Shown here piece by piece: positions 8,213 to 15,997 of a DNA stretch of 64,000 bases. The stretch spans positions 41,219 to 105,218 of the forward strand of contig JAFDVS010000061.1 of assembly GCA_018268935.1 (NCBI GenBank), in the 5' to 3' direction. Under the pieces are notes generated by a model that was not told the DNA's origin, searched no databases, and saw nothing but the letters and a program-made list of their open reading frames with translations. Every line of letters begins with the position of its first letter. The stretch's first letter is position 1. Source of the DNA: Acidobacteriota bacterium. Lineage in GTDB: Bacteria; Acidobacteriota; Terriglobia; Bryobacterales; Bryobacteraceae. A program made the translations under genes and the position numbers.

Positions 8213-8427
8213 ACTCGCAGGATCGAACACTGGTAAAACTGCTCGGCCGCTATATGCCCCTGGCGATGGCTCTACCCGTCTCCACCTTCGTCGGCTACGC
8301 CTTCGGTTACTGGCTCGACAAGAAACTCGGCACCACGTTCCTCTACCTGGTGTTTCTCCTGCTCGGCATCGCCGCCGGCATCATCCAACTGATCCGCGAG
8401 CTCAACAAAGACAATAATGTTCGGTGA
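8209..8427 (+). CDS. atpZ: AtpZ/AtpI-type ATP synthase accessory membrane protein
   Basis: A 72-residue protein with two transmembrane helices (about 17-36 and 42-62) separated by YWLDKKLGTT and ending in a basic, polar tail. This is the arrangement of AtpZ-type proteins that precede atpI and atpB in many bacteria. Characterised relatives help magnesium or calcium uptake or c-ring assembly together with AtpI. It overlaps hemD by four bases and atpI by 11, so the genes are coupled. The symbol is assigned from size, topology and position. Confidence 0.75.
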   Translation: MNSQDRTLVKLLGRYMPLAMALPVSTFVGYAFGYWLDKKLGTTFLYLVFLLLGIAAGIIQLIRELNKDNNVR

Positions 8428-8800
8428 TTCCTTCCAACTCGACGCCGCCGTCGTCCGCATGAAGCGCATCATGGCCGCGCTGGCCGTGGCCGGCAGCGTC
8501 GGCTTTGCCATCTGGAAAGGCATCCCCTGGGGCTCCGGGTTCCTCCTCGGCGCCATCATCTCTATCGCGGGCTTCCACTGGACCCACCGCTTCGTCATGG
8601 CCATCGGCCCCGGCGGCGAAGCCAAACCAAAAACCTGGAAGAGTGTTTTATTAGGAGCCCGCTACCTCATCATCGCGGCCGTTGTCTATGCTATGATGAA
8701 CAGTTTCGGGCTCAACATTCTGGCTGCATTATGCGGTCTTCTGATCGCCGCCGTGGCCGCTCTGCTCGAAATCCTCTACGAGTTCATTCATGGAACATGA
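8417..8800 (+). CDS. atpI: ATP synthase subunit I
   Basis: A 127-residue inner-membrane protein with four hydrophobic helices (about 16-33, 39-58, 74-92 and 96-116). It matches the AtpI family, non-essential subunits that help assemble the c-ring. The KRIMAALAVAGSVGFAIWKG and GARYLIIAAVVYAMM stretches fit the family. It overlaps atpZ by 11 bases and atpB by 11 bases. Confidence 0.78.
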   Translation: MFGDSFQLDAAVVRMKRIMAALAVAGSVGFAIWKGIPWGSGFLLGAIISIAGFHWTHRFVMAIGPGGEAKPKTWKSVLLGARYLIIAAVVYAMMNSFGLNILAALCGLLIAAVAALLEILYEFIHGT

Positions 8801-9524
8801 GATTCTGATCACGCGCCTGTTCAACGACAATCTGGCAGGCGTTGGTAATGCGATTCTTGCCGCGGTGGGCCAGCACGCCCACAACGCGGACCGTCCCTGG
8901 ACCAACTGGATCACCATGCAAATCCTGGTCGCCCTGGTGATCATGGTGGTCTTCGCCATGCTGAAGCCCCGCCTGTCGATGGAAAACCCGGGCAAGATGC
9001 AGCACATCATGGAAGCCATCTACGGATTCATCCGCGGCGAAGCCGAATCGAATGTGCATCACGCCCACCACTACGTCGCCTTCTTCGGCTCCATCTTCAT
9101 CTTCGTGCTGTTCAGCAACCTCATCGGCATCATCCCCGGCTTCGAATCGCCCACGATGTTCCCGTATGTGCCCGCCGGCCTCGCCATCGCCTCATTCCTG
9201 TACTTCAACATCATGGGTATCAAAGCGCAGGGCGTCGGACGCTACATCGCGCACTTTGCCGGCCCCGTCTGGTGGATGTCCCCACTGATGTTTCCCATCG
9301 AAATCATCTCCACAATGGCCCGGCCGCTCTCGCTCACCATTCGTCTTTACGCCAACATGTACGCGGGCGAACAGGTGACCTTGCTCTTCCTCGGTCTTAC
9401 TTATTTTGTTATGCCCGCGGTCTTCATGGGACTGCACGTCTTCGTATCGTTCCTCCAGGCTTACGTGTTCATGCTCATGACGATGTTGTATGTCGGCGGC
9501 GCCGTGGCCCACGAGGAACACTAA
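8790..9524 (+). CDS. atpB: F0F1 ATP synthase subunit a
   Basis: A 244-residue membrane protein forming the ion half-channels of the F0 sector. The C-terminal family signature LSLTIRLYANMYAGE contains the essential arginine (Arg185) that faces the c-ring carboxylate. Upstream segments include FSNLIGIIPGFESPT, typical of subunit a, and MSPLMFPIEIIS. Five to six hydrophobic helices are visible and the length is normal. Translation is chained to atpI by an 11-base overlap. A 99-base gap containing a short hairpin separates it from atpE, which could adjust c-subunit output. Confidence 0.96.
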   Translation: MEHEILITRLFNDNLAGVGNAILAAVGQHAHNADRPWTNWITMQILVALVIMVVFAMLKPRLSMENPGKMQHIMEAIYGFIRGEAESNVHHAHHYVAFFGSIFIFVLFSNLIGIIPGFESPTMFPYVPAGLAIASFLYFNIMGIKAQGVGRYIAHFAGPVWWMSPLMFPIEIISTMARPLSLTIRLYANMYAGEQVTLLFLGLTYFVMPAVFMGLHVFVSFLQAYVFMLMTMLYVGGAVAHEEH

Positions 9525-9533
9525 ACCACTTCT

Positions 9534-9550
9534 AACGGCATTATGGCCGT
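9534..9550 (+). promoter_or_regulatory. Small hairpin in the atpB-atpE gap
   Basis: ACGGC at 9534-9538 can pair with GCCGT at 9546-9550 around a 7-base loop, shortly after atpB. The atpE ribosome-binding site (AGGAG with seven bases to the ATG) lies 60 bases later. Such intercistronic structures before the c-subunit gene can raise its relative translation; here that is only a suggestion. Confidence 0.3.
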
Positions 9551-9623
9551 GCAGTGTGAGCTACCCCGGCCCCAGCCGAGGGATAGAACCACCTCCTGTG
9601 CGGTGTTTATATAGGAGCAACCA

Positions 9624-9911
9624 ATGAATTTCAGAACCATGTTCATGGCGCTGGCGCTGCTGTTGATCGCCTCGCCCATCTACGCCGCTGACGGCACCAA
9701 CTGGGTCGCCATCACCTCCGGCTTCTCCATGGCAATCGCTTCCGGCCTCTGCGCCCTCGGCCAGGGCAAGGCAATCGCCGGTGCGGCGGAAGGTATGGCT
9801 CGTAACCCCGCGGCTGCGGGCGCAATTCGCGGCGCGTTGATTCTCGGCCTCGTGCTGATCGAATCCCTCGCGCTGTACGTGCTGGTTATCATCTTCGCGA
9901 AGGTTGTCTAA
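9624..9911 (+). CDS. atpE: F0F1 ATP synthase subunit c with signal-like N-terminus
   Basis: A 95-residue c-ring subunit. After an N-terminal hydrophobic extension ending in SPIYAADG, which looks like a cleavable signal peptide, come the two hairpin helices. Helix 1 holds GLCALGQGKAIAG, the polar loop is Arg60-Asn61-Pro62, and helix 2 holds the ion-binding Glu80 in LVLIESLALY. Aligning on the polar loop places Gln47, Glu80, Ser81 and Tyr85 at the positions of the Na+-binding Gln32, Glu65, Ser66 and Tyr70 of the Ilyobacter ring. The Thr67 position is Leu. That leaves proton versus sodium coupling open. It is the last gene of the cluster and is followed by an intrinsic terminator; the F1 genes are not here. 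Confidence 0.95.
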   Translation: MNFRTMFMALALLLIASPIYAADGTNWVAITSGFSMAIASGLCALGQGKAIAGAAEGMARNPAAAGAIRGALILGLVLIESLALYVLVIIFAKVV

Positions 9912-9944
9912 TTCGCGCGAATACAATCGGGTTTGTAACGAACG

Positions 9945-9978
9945 AGGGGCTCAGGCACACCATGCCGGGCCCCTTTTT
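9945..9978 (+). terminator. Intrinsic terminator after atpE
   Basis: An imperfect GC-rich stem from AGGGGCTC...GGCA (from 9945) to TGCC...GCCCCT (to 9974) is followed by five Ts, 34 bases after the atpE stop. This is a convincing rho-independent terminator for the hemD-atp transcript and isolates it from the downstream lyase gene. Confidence 0.8.
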
Positions 9979-9994
9979 CGCTTAGGTGCTCACC

Positions 9995-10879
9995 ATGAAA
10001 TTGCAAGGTATCTTTCCTCCCATCACCACCCCCTTCCAGTACGATGGATCGCTCTACAAGGCGAAGGTCTTCCACAACGTCGAAAAGTGGAATAAAACAA
10101 ATCTCGCCGGATATGTTGTTTGCGGCTCCACCGGCGAAAGCGTCATGCTCACGCCCGACGAAAAATTCCAAATGTGGGAATGGGTCGCCGAAGCCGCCGC
10201 GCAGGAAAAGCTGCTGCTCGCCGGCACCGGTGTGGAAAGCGTCCGCGAAACCGTCTGGCTCACCAATCGCGCCGCCGAAATGGGCTACAAAGCGGCCATG
10301 GTGCGCACCCCGCACTACTACAAGAATCTCCTCAATCGCGACGACGCCCAGATGCTCTACTTCCGCTCCGTCGCTGATCAGTCGAAGATCCCGTTGATGA
10401 TCTACAACTGGCCGCAGACCACCGGCATCGACATCTCCCCCGATGCCGTCGCCGCCCTCAGTGAGCACCCCAATATCATCGCGATCAAGGAAAGCTCCGG
10501 CAACCTCGAAAAGGTGATGCAACTCATCCGCGTCGTGAAGCCCGGCTTCCAGGTGCTGGTGGGCTCCGCGCCCACACTGTGGCCCTCGTTCGTCGTCGGC
10601 GCAACAGGCGCAGTCCTCGCCTTCGCCAACGCCGCACCCTACGCCTGCATCACGATCTGGGAAGCGCACCGCACGCGCGAGCAGGAAGCGGCGAAGGATT
10701 GGCAAAATCGCATCGCCCGCGCCGCACAACTCGTCACCGTCAAATACGGCGTCCCCGGTCTCAAATACGCCATGGAGTTGAATGGCTACTACGGCGGCCC
10801 CCCGCGCCTTCCGCTCACCACCATCTCCCCCATCGCCAAAAAGGAAATCGACGCGGCCTTCGCGGAAATCAAAGGCTAG
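9995..10879 (+). CDS. DapA/N-acetylneuraminate lyase family protein
   Basis: A 294-residue TIM-barrel class I aldolase of the dihydrodipicolinate synthase / N-acetylneuraminate lyase superfamily. The Schiff-base lysine is Lys165 in IIAIKESSGN and the catalytic tyrosine is Tyr137 in MIYNWP. The substrate-carboxylate loop is GSTGES at 44-49. Members split pyruvate-linked sugars or make dihydrodipicolinate. The stand-alone location, with no lysine genes nearby, and the surrounding carbohydrate-type genes make a sugar-acid or sialic-acid-type lyase as likely as DapA itself. The ATG at 9995 with AGGTG seven bases upstream is preferred to an in-frame ATG-like start nine bases earlier. It is transcribed separately, after the atpE terminator. 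Confidence 0.85.
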   Translation: MKLQGIFPPITTPFQYDGSLYKAKVFHNVEKWNKTNLAGYVVCGSTGESVMLTPDEKFQMWEWVAEAAAQEKLLLAGTGVESVRETVWLTNRAAEMGYKAAMVRTPHYYKNLLNRDDAQMLYFRSVADQSKIPLMIYNWPQTTGIDISPDAVAALSEHPNIIAIKESSGNLEKVMQLIRVVKPGFQVLVGSAPTLWPSFVVGATGAVLAFANAAPYACITIWEAHRTREQEAAKDWQNRIARAAQLVTVKYGVPGLKYAMELNGYYGGPPRLPLTTISPIAKKEIDAAFAEIKG

Positions 10880-11017
10880 CGCACCTCATCCGCATACGCC
10901 TGTTGTGTCACCGCCAAACCAGCCGGGGGTGTGGCCGCTTGACTCCCACCCCACAGGGTGTAACAGTAGACTCAATCGATTCGTCTAGTCAGACACCTCA
11001 ATTTCTGGGAGCTACAA

Positions 11018-12121
11018 GTGAAATCCATCACCCAATGCGTTCTCGCCGGTCTCGGTTCGCTGGCGCTCATCGTCGCGCCCGCCGCCGCTGCCAATCTCAA
11101 CGCCTCGCTCAAAGCCGGCAAGGCTGAGCTCAAATCCGCCGGCCCGCTCGCCTTCGCGCCCGACGGCATCCTCATCGTTGCCGACCCTGCCGCGGCTACC
11201 GTCTACGCCATCGACACCAACGACAACAAAGCCTCCAACGCTCCGGCAGCCGAAGTCGCCGGAGTCAACGAAAAGATCGCCGCCTTCCTCGGCGCCTCCG
11301 CCGACCAGATCCTCATCAACGACATGGCGGTGAACCCCATTTCCAAGCGTGCCTACCTCTCCGTTTCCCGCGGCAAAGGCCCCGACGCCGCAGCCGTCAT
11401 CGTGCGCGTCGATGCCAAAGGCAAGATCGAGGAACTCGCGCTTGATGGTGTGAAGCACGCCAAAGTGGCTCTGCCCAACGCACCTGCTGCTGATGCCAAG
11501 GATCGCCGTGGCGCCAGCCTCCGCACCGAAGCCATCACCGACGTCGCCTTCGTCGAAGGCAAGGTCGTCGTGGCCGGGCTCTCCAACGAAGAGTTCGCCT
11601 CCAACCTCCGCGTCATTCCGTTCCCCTTCACCGGCGTTGATCGCGGCGCCAGCGTCGAAATCTTCCATGGAGCACACGGGAAATTCGAAACCAATTCCCC
11701 GGTCCGCACCTTCGTCGCCTATCACATCAACGGCAAGCCGCACATCCTCGCCGCCTACACCTGCACGCCGCTGGTGAAGTTCCCCATCTCCGATCTCAGC
11801 CCCGGCAAGAAGGTCATGGGCACCACCATCGCGGAACTCGGCAACCGCAATCGCCCCCTCGACATGATCGTCTACAAGAAGGGCAAGACCGACTTCATCC
11901 TCCTCAACAATTCCTCGCGCGGCGTGATGAAGCTCTCCACCGAAAAGATCGACTCCTACGAAGGCATCACCAAGCAGACCGACGTGACCGGCGTTCCCTA
12001 CGAAACCATCGCCGCGCTCAAGGGCGTCGAGCACCTCGACAAAGTCGACGACGCACGCGCCATGATGCTCATCCGCGGCGAAGGCGGCTCGCTCGATCTG
12101 AAGCACCTCGCTCTGCCCTAA
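11018..12121 (+). CDS. Secreted beta-propeller-like protein of unknown function
   Basis: A 367-residue protein with a signal peptide (hydrophobic core ending in PAAAANL). The mature chain is beta-rich, with propeller-like repeats such as GPLAFAPDGILIVADP, ITDVAFVEGKVVVAG and DMIVYKKGKTDFILLNNSS, reminiscent of NHL- or YncE-like periplasmic proteins. Its exact family is not recognised. The GTG start at 11018 has GGGAG eight bases upstream. Three bases separate its stop from the next gene, so the two are one operon. Confidence 0.7.
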   Translation: MKSITQCVLAGLGSLALIVAPAAAANLNASLKAGKAELKSAGPLAFAPDGILIVADPAAATVYAIDTNDNKASNAPAAEVAGVNEKIAAFLGASADQILINDMAVNPISKRAYLSVSRGKGPDAAAVIVRVDAKGKIEELALDGVKHAKVALPNAPAADAKDRRGASLRTEAITDVAFVEGKVVVAGLSNEEFASNLRVIPFPFTGVDRGASVEIFHGAHGKFETNSPVRTFVAYHINGKPHILAAYTCTPLVKFPISDLSPGKKVMGTTIAELGNRNRPLDMIVYKKGKTDFILLNNSSRGVMKLSTEKIDSYEGITKQTDVTGVPYETIAALKGVEHLDKVDDARAMMLIRGEGGSLDLKHLALP

Positions 12122-12124
12122 GCC

Positions 12125-13159
12125 GTGCCGCTGCTCCATTGGACGCTGGCGTTCGCGCTGGCCGCAATCACGTTTGAATGGCGCCGGGATGCCGTGGAAA
12201 TACACGGCGTCCCGGATCCGTCTTCCGTGCGCGATCTGGCATCCCAGTTTCGCGTTTCCGTCGCCGGCAAAGACATCGCCATCCCCGGCGCTTACGATGT
12301 CTCCGGCAACACCGTCCGCTTCCGCCCGCGTTTCCCCCTCCAGGATGGACTCACCTACGAAGCCCACTGGGGCGCCACCACCAACACCCACACCATCCCG
12401 AAAATCGTCCGCACCCCATCCACCAGCGTTGCGCAAATCTATCCCACCTCATCCACCCTCCCCGCCAATCAACTCAAACTCTACCTCCACTTCTCCGCGT
12501 CCATGAGCCGTGGCGAAGCCTGGCGCCGCATCCACCTGATCGATGATGCCGGAAAAGAAGTCTCCCTCCCGTTTCTCGAAATCGAAGAGGAACTCTGGGA
12601 TCGCGAAGCCCGCCGCCTCACCGTTCTCTTCGATCCCGGCCGCATCAAGCGCGGGCTCGTTCCTCACAACGAAGTCGGCCCCGCGCTCGTCGAAGGCCGT
12701 CAGTACAAGATCGTAATCGACCGCGAATGGCCCGACGCCACTGGCACCCCACTCACCGCGGCCTTCACTAAAACCTTCACCGTCACCCCCGCCGACCGTA
12801 CGCCGCCCACACTCACCAACTGGCGCATCCAAACCGGCACGTCCCTCACCGTCGACATCCCCGAGCCCATGGACTCCGCACTCCTCCAGCGCCTTATTTG
12901 GATCGTCGACCCCAAAGGCGAACGTGTCGATGGTGACATCCGCCTCGCGAACGAAGAAACCCGCTGGATCTTCACCCCATCCACTTCCTGGGCGCCCGGC
13001 AAGTATCAACTCATCGTCGGCACCATTCTCGAAGACCTAGCCGGCAACCGCATTGATCGCCCGTTCGACGTCGATTCTTTCGAACGCGTGGAAATGCGTC
13101 TCACCACGAAAACCAAATCCATCCCCTTCACCGTCCCGTCTGCAGCAACGCCAAAGTAG
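12125..13159 (+). CDS. Secreted protein with bacterial Ig-like (SbsA-type) domains
   Basis: A 344-residue protein beginning with GTG and a hydrophobic export segment (about residues 3-17). It contains repeated beta-sandwich stretches. RFRPRFPLQDGLTYEAHW and TSVAQIYPTSSTLPANQLK resemble SbsA-like Ig domains that read 'pattern, then threshold of overlap', and TPPTLTNWRIQTG to GKYQLIVGTILEDLAGNRI is a second one. The WRRIHLIDDAGKEV and EPMDSALLQRLIWI blocks fit the same family. It follows the propeller protein by three bases and its last 32 bases overlap the convergent toroid gene. Function unknown; surface or periplasmic adhesion or scaffolding is possible. Confidence 0.7.
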   Translation: MPLLHWTLAFALAAITFEWRRDAVEIHGVPDPSSVRDLASQFRVSVAGKDIAIPGAYDVSGNTVRFRPRFPLQDGLTYEAHWGATTNTHTIPKIVRTPSTSVAQIYPTSSTLPANQLKLYLHFSASMSRGEAWRRIHLIDDAGKEVSLPFLEIEEELWDREARRLTVLFDPGRIKRGLVPHNEVGPALVEGRQYKIVIDREWPDATGTPLTAAFTKTFTVTPADRTPPTLTNWRIQTGTSLTVDIPEPMDSALLQRLIWIVDPKGERVDGDIRLANEETRWIFTPSTSWAPGKYQLIVGTILEDLAGNRIDRPFDVDSFERVEMRLTTKTKSIPFTVPSAATPK

Positions 13160-13979
13160 CCCACCCCGTGGTGGACATATGTTGCGCGTAGCTGATATTC
13201 CCGCTCGGCCGCGTCGTGCCTTCCCATCCGCCATCCGGCAATTGGTTCTTCACCAGCCATGCCCTGCCTCGTTCCGCCGCGGCCGGAAGCGCCAGCATCG
13301 CAAGAGCAGTGTCAAACACCTCCGATGGGCTCGCCCGATACGGCCCCCATCCCCCATCCGGATTCTGCATTGCCTGCAACTTCGTCACATCCTCCGCGCG
13401 CCGCAGCGCAAGCACCTTCGCCGCCAGATCCGGCGTTGTCGACGCCTTCAATCCCGCCAGCCAAGTCTCCGCCCGCCGCACCCGCTCCTCATGCCCGCCC
13501 GCTGCCCGCAGCACCCGAATCACCGCGTACGTCGCCAACGCCGATCCATATGTCGCCGGCGAACCCACATTTGCATCCTTATCCACGGTCCACCCGCCCT
13601 CAGCCGACTGCATCTTCGCCAGCATCGCCGCCGCTTCCGTCAATGCCCGACCGCGCGCCAACACCCCCCGCTCCACCGCCTCAGCAAGCGCAAACGCAAA
13701 CTGCACCCGCGCCAGATCCTTATCCCGAAACTCCGCATCCGCCTGTTGATGATCCCACGCCTCCGGCTTCTCCAGCCAAGCCAAAGTCTCCCCCAATGCA
13801 TCCCGCCGCCCGCCCGCCATCAGCGCCCGCGCCGCGTCCCCATTGTTGTGGCACGAAAAACATCCATTCTTTTTCTTCCACCCGGGTACCTCGCGCGATA
13901 AGTAGTCAAGGGCACGAGATACCACCGGATCCTGGGCCCAGGCCAGCGACAAGGATGCAAGCAGTAGTACCCAACGCAT
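13128..13979 (-). CDS. Secreted alpha/alpha-toroid (prenyltransferase/squalene-cyclase-like) protein with a CxxCH motif
   Basis: A 283-residue protein with a signal peptide (MRWVLLLASLSLAWAQ). A single heme-c-type motif C-x-x-C-H is at Cys40, Cys43 and His44 (CFSCHNNG). The rest is an alpha/alpha-barrel with QW-type repeats Q-x3-G-x-W at MQSAEGGW, MQNPDGGW and NQLPDGGW, as in squalene cyclases and prenyltransferase beta subunits. It is too short for a full cyclase, and no DxDD acid motif is seen, so catalysis like that of a terpene cyclase is unlikely. Similar CxxCH-plus-toroid proteins are, from memory, frequent in Acidobacteriota and Planctomycetes. Export and heme binding in the periplasm are inferred. 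It overlaps the convergent gene by 32 bases. Confidence 0.8.
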   Translation of the reverse strand: MRWVLLLASLSLAWAQDPVVSRALDYLSREVPGWKKKNGCFSCHNNGDAARALMAGGRRDALGETLAWLEKPEAWDHQQADAEFRDKDLARVQFAFALAEAVERGVLARGRALTEAAAMLAKMQSAEGGWTVDKDANVGSPATYGSALATYAVIRVLRAAGGHEERVRRAETWLAGLKASTTPDLAAKVLALRRAEDVTKLQAMQNPDGGWGPYRASPSEVFDTALAMLALPAAAERGRAWLVKNQLPDGGWEGTTRPSGNISYAQHMSTTGWATLALLQTGR

Positions 13980-14023
13980 GGTCGTATCATTTTAGCGCCG
14001 GTAGAAACATTTCCGAAAACCGC

Positions 14024-14037
14024 GTGTTTGACAACAC
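14024..14037 (+). promoter_or_regulatory. Inverted repeat in the 5' region of the 174-residue secreted protein
   Basis: GTGTT-TGAC-AACAC (14024-14037) is a perfect five-base inverted repeat that contains TTGACA. It lies 16 bases before the start codon and just before the GGAGGAG ribosome-binding site. It could be an operator or a small mRNA hairpin; too short to decide. Confidence 0.3.
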
Positions 14038-14053
14038 AGGAGGAGAAAAAACA

Positions 14054-14578
14054 ATGAAATCAATCACAACAGCAACATTACTCCTGGCTATGGCTACGGC
14101 CACCTGGGCAGACGTAAGAGTCAACTTGAGACTAGGGGCAGGTCACCCCATCCGCCGTCCCGCGCGCACCGTGGTGGTTCGCCCTCTGCGTCCCGCGGTC
14201 GTCGTTCCTGCTCGCGTCGTCTGGGGGCCCCCGGTCGTCTGGACCCGCACCGTCGTCGTCCTTCCGCCCCGCGAACGCATCGTCGTCGAAGACTCGGAAA
14301 CCCTGCACCGCCGCGAAGATTGGGTCGACACCACCTTGGCCGTAAACCAGAATGGCGACAAATTGTTCTTGCGCATCGAAGGCCGCATGCAGATCGATTT
14401 CGCCGAAGTCCACTTCCGCGGGGGCCAGGCGCAGGTGGTCGACTTCAACGAAGGCCCCATGGAGCCCGGCACCTATTCGCTGCTCGACTTCAAAGACGGC
14501 CGCCACGTCGATCACGTACGCATCGTGGCCAAAGCCCGCACGCCAAACGCCCGGGTCTCCGTCCTGCTGGCTCGTTGA
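14054..14578 (+). CDS. Secreted arginine/valine-rich protein, unknown function
   Basis: A 174-residue protein with signal peptide MKSITTATLLLAMATATWA. The first part of the mature chain is unusually rich in Arg, Val and Pro (RRPARTVVVRPLRPAVVVP), like periplasmic PXPV-type or DUF2541-type regions. The second half is a beta-rich domain (DTTLAVNQNGDKLFLRIEG, VDHVRIVAKART) resembling secreted DUF2541-like domains. I do not assign a function. The ATG at 14054 has AGGAG eight bases upstream; the frame extends much further upstream, but that part has no signal peptide and lies opposite the toroid gene. Sits 15 bases before the sulfatase, so probably shares its transcript. Confidence 0.7.
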   Translation: MKSITTATLLLAMATATWADVRVNLRLGAGHPIRRPARTVVVRPLRPAVVVPARVVWGPPVVWTRTVVVLPPRERIVVEDSETLHRREDWVDTTLAVNQNGDKLFLRIEGRMQIDFAEVHFRGGQAQVVDFNEGPMEPGTYSLLDFKDGRHVDHVRIVAKARTPNARVSVLLAR

Positions 14579-14592
14579 TATAACATTCCTTC

Positions 14593-15957
14593 ATGACCCG
14601 TCGCGACTGGCTGCGCACCGCGCTTGCCACACCCTTCGCACAAACCATTAATGCCCAGGCCCGCAAACCGAACATCGTGCTCATCGTGGCCGATGACCTC
14701 GGTTATGCGGGCGTCGGCTGTTATGGCAATCAGCAGATCAAAACCCCCAACATCGATCGCCTCGCCTCCGAAGGCATGCGCTTCACCGACTTCGTTGTCT
14801 CCTGGCCTGCCTGCACTCCCTCCCGATCTTCCATCCTCACCGGCCGATATCCCCAGCGCAACGGCCTCTACGACATGATCCGCAACAATGAGGTCAACTG
14901 GAAATATCAGTACACCGAGGAGACCTACGCCGTGTCCCCCGAAATGACCATCGGCATGGACACGCGTGAAGTCACCATCGGCCAGGCCCTCAAGCAAGCC
15001 GGCTACACCACAGGAGTCATCGGCAAGTGGGATGGCGGCCGAGCCAAGCGCTTCCTCCCCCTCCAGCGCGGCTTCGATTTCTACTACGGCTTCGCCAACA
15101 CCGGCATCGACTACTACACCCACGAACGCTACGGCGTCGCTTCCATGTTTCGCGGCAACGAACGCATCAAGGAACAGGGCCACGCCACCGATCTCTTCCT
15201 CCGCGAAGCTCTTGCGTTCTTAAAACAAAACCGCACCCGCCCGTTTTTTCTCTATCTCCCCTTCAACGCTCCCCACGGCGCCTCCACCTTCCACAAAGAC
15301 GATCCGCAGGAAGAACCGAAGTACATGGAGAGGTACAAACACCTGCCCAAAGGCATCGCGCAGACAGCGGCCTGGACCACCCACCTCGACGATGCCGTCG
15401 GAGCCATCATGGCCGAACTGAAAGCCATCGGCCAGGACGAGAACACGCTCGTCATCTTCTCCAGCGACAACGGCGGCACCGGCGCGGCCTACAACGGCCC
15501 ACTTCGCGGCAAGAAAGCCCAGATGTACGAAGGCGGCATCCGCGTCCCCATGATCGCCCGCTGGCCCGGCCGCATCGCCAAAGGCGCGGTCAACAACGAT
15601 TTCGTCAGTTCCCTCGAATACTTCCCCACGTTCCTCGCGGTCACCGGAGCCCCCGCCCCGCGCGGCGTCAAGCTCGATGGCTTCAACCTGCTCTCGGTGC
15701 TGGAGGGCAAAGCCAAATCGCAGCGCACTGACTTCTGCTGGCAGCGCCAAGGCGACAAAGCGGCTCGTTCCGGCAACTGGAAATGGGTCGATTCCGAAGA
15801 TGGTGGCGGGTTGTTCGATCTCTCCACCGACCTCGGCGAAAAGCACGACCTGTCAAAGGACAAACCCGAAATCTACGCCAAGATGAAAGCCAAGTGGGAA
15901 GCTTGGCGCAAAGAGATGGACGCCTCCGAACCCCGTGGCCCTTTCCGCGATTACTGA
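14593..15957 (+). CDS. Sulfatase (alkaline-phosphatase superfamily, Tat-type signal)
   Basis: A 454-residue sulfatase that hydrolyses sulfate esters using a formylglycine nucleophile made from Cys. The maturation motif C-T-P-S-R is at Cys74-Arg78 (ACTPSRSSILTGRY). Metal-binding Asp34 and Asp35 sit in VADDLGYAG, and the second half has FSSDNGGTGAAYNGPLRGKK. The N-terminus MTRRDWLRTALA looks like a twin-arginine signal, placing the enzyme in the periplasm or beyond. The Cys form needs a formylglycine-generating enzyme, which is not encoded in the window. A desulfating role on sulfated polysaccharide fragments or small esters fits the neighbouring genes, but the substrate is not predictable. Confidence 0.93.
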   Translation: MTRRDWLRTALATPFAQTINAQARKPNIVLIVADDLGYAGVGCYGNQQIKTPNIDRLASEGMRFTDFVVSWPACTPSRSSILTGRYPQRNGLYDMIRNNEVNWKYQYTEETYAVSPEMTIGMDTREVTIGQALKQAGYTTGVIGKWDGGRAKRFLPLQRGFDFYYGFANTGIDYYTHERYGVASMFRGNERIKEQGHATDLFLREALAFLKQNRTRPFFLYLPFNAPHGASTFHKDDPQEEPKYMERYKHLPKGIAQTAAWTTHLDDAVGAIMAELKAIGQDENTLVIFSSDNGGTGAAYNGPLRGKKAQMYEGGIRVPMIARWPGRIAKGAVNNDFVSSLEYFPTFLAVTGAPAPRGVKLDGFNLLSVLEGKAKSQRTDFCWQRQGDKAARSGNWKWVDSEDGGGLFDLSTDLGEKHDLSKDKPEIYAKMKAKWEAWRKEMDASEPRGPFRDY

Positions 15958-15997
15958 GCCGGAAACACGACGGCAAAGGCGGTTAGACTATTCTCTG

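Noticed and set aside
11012..12436. A 474-codon minus-strand frame opposite the propeller protein
   Set aside because: Gly/Asp-rich shadow; the plus strand has a clear signal peptide and ribosome-binding site.
13577..13586. A DnaA-box-like TTATCCACG
   Set aside because: Isolated single match, far from the skew switch and inside the toroid gene.
13259..14053. Upstream extension of the 174-residue secreted protein's frame
   Set aside because: It lies opposite the toroid gene, is Pro/Ser-rich without motifs, and a proper signal peptide and AGGAG begin at 14054.
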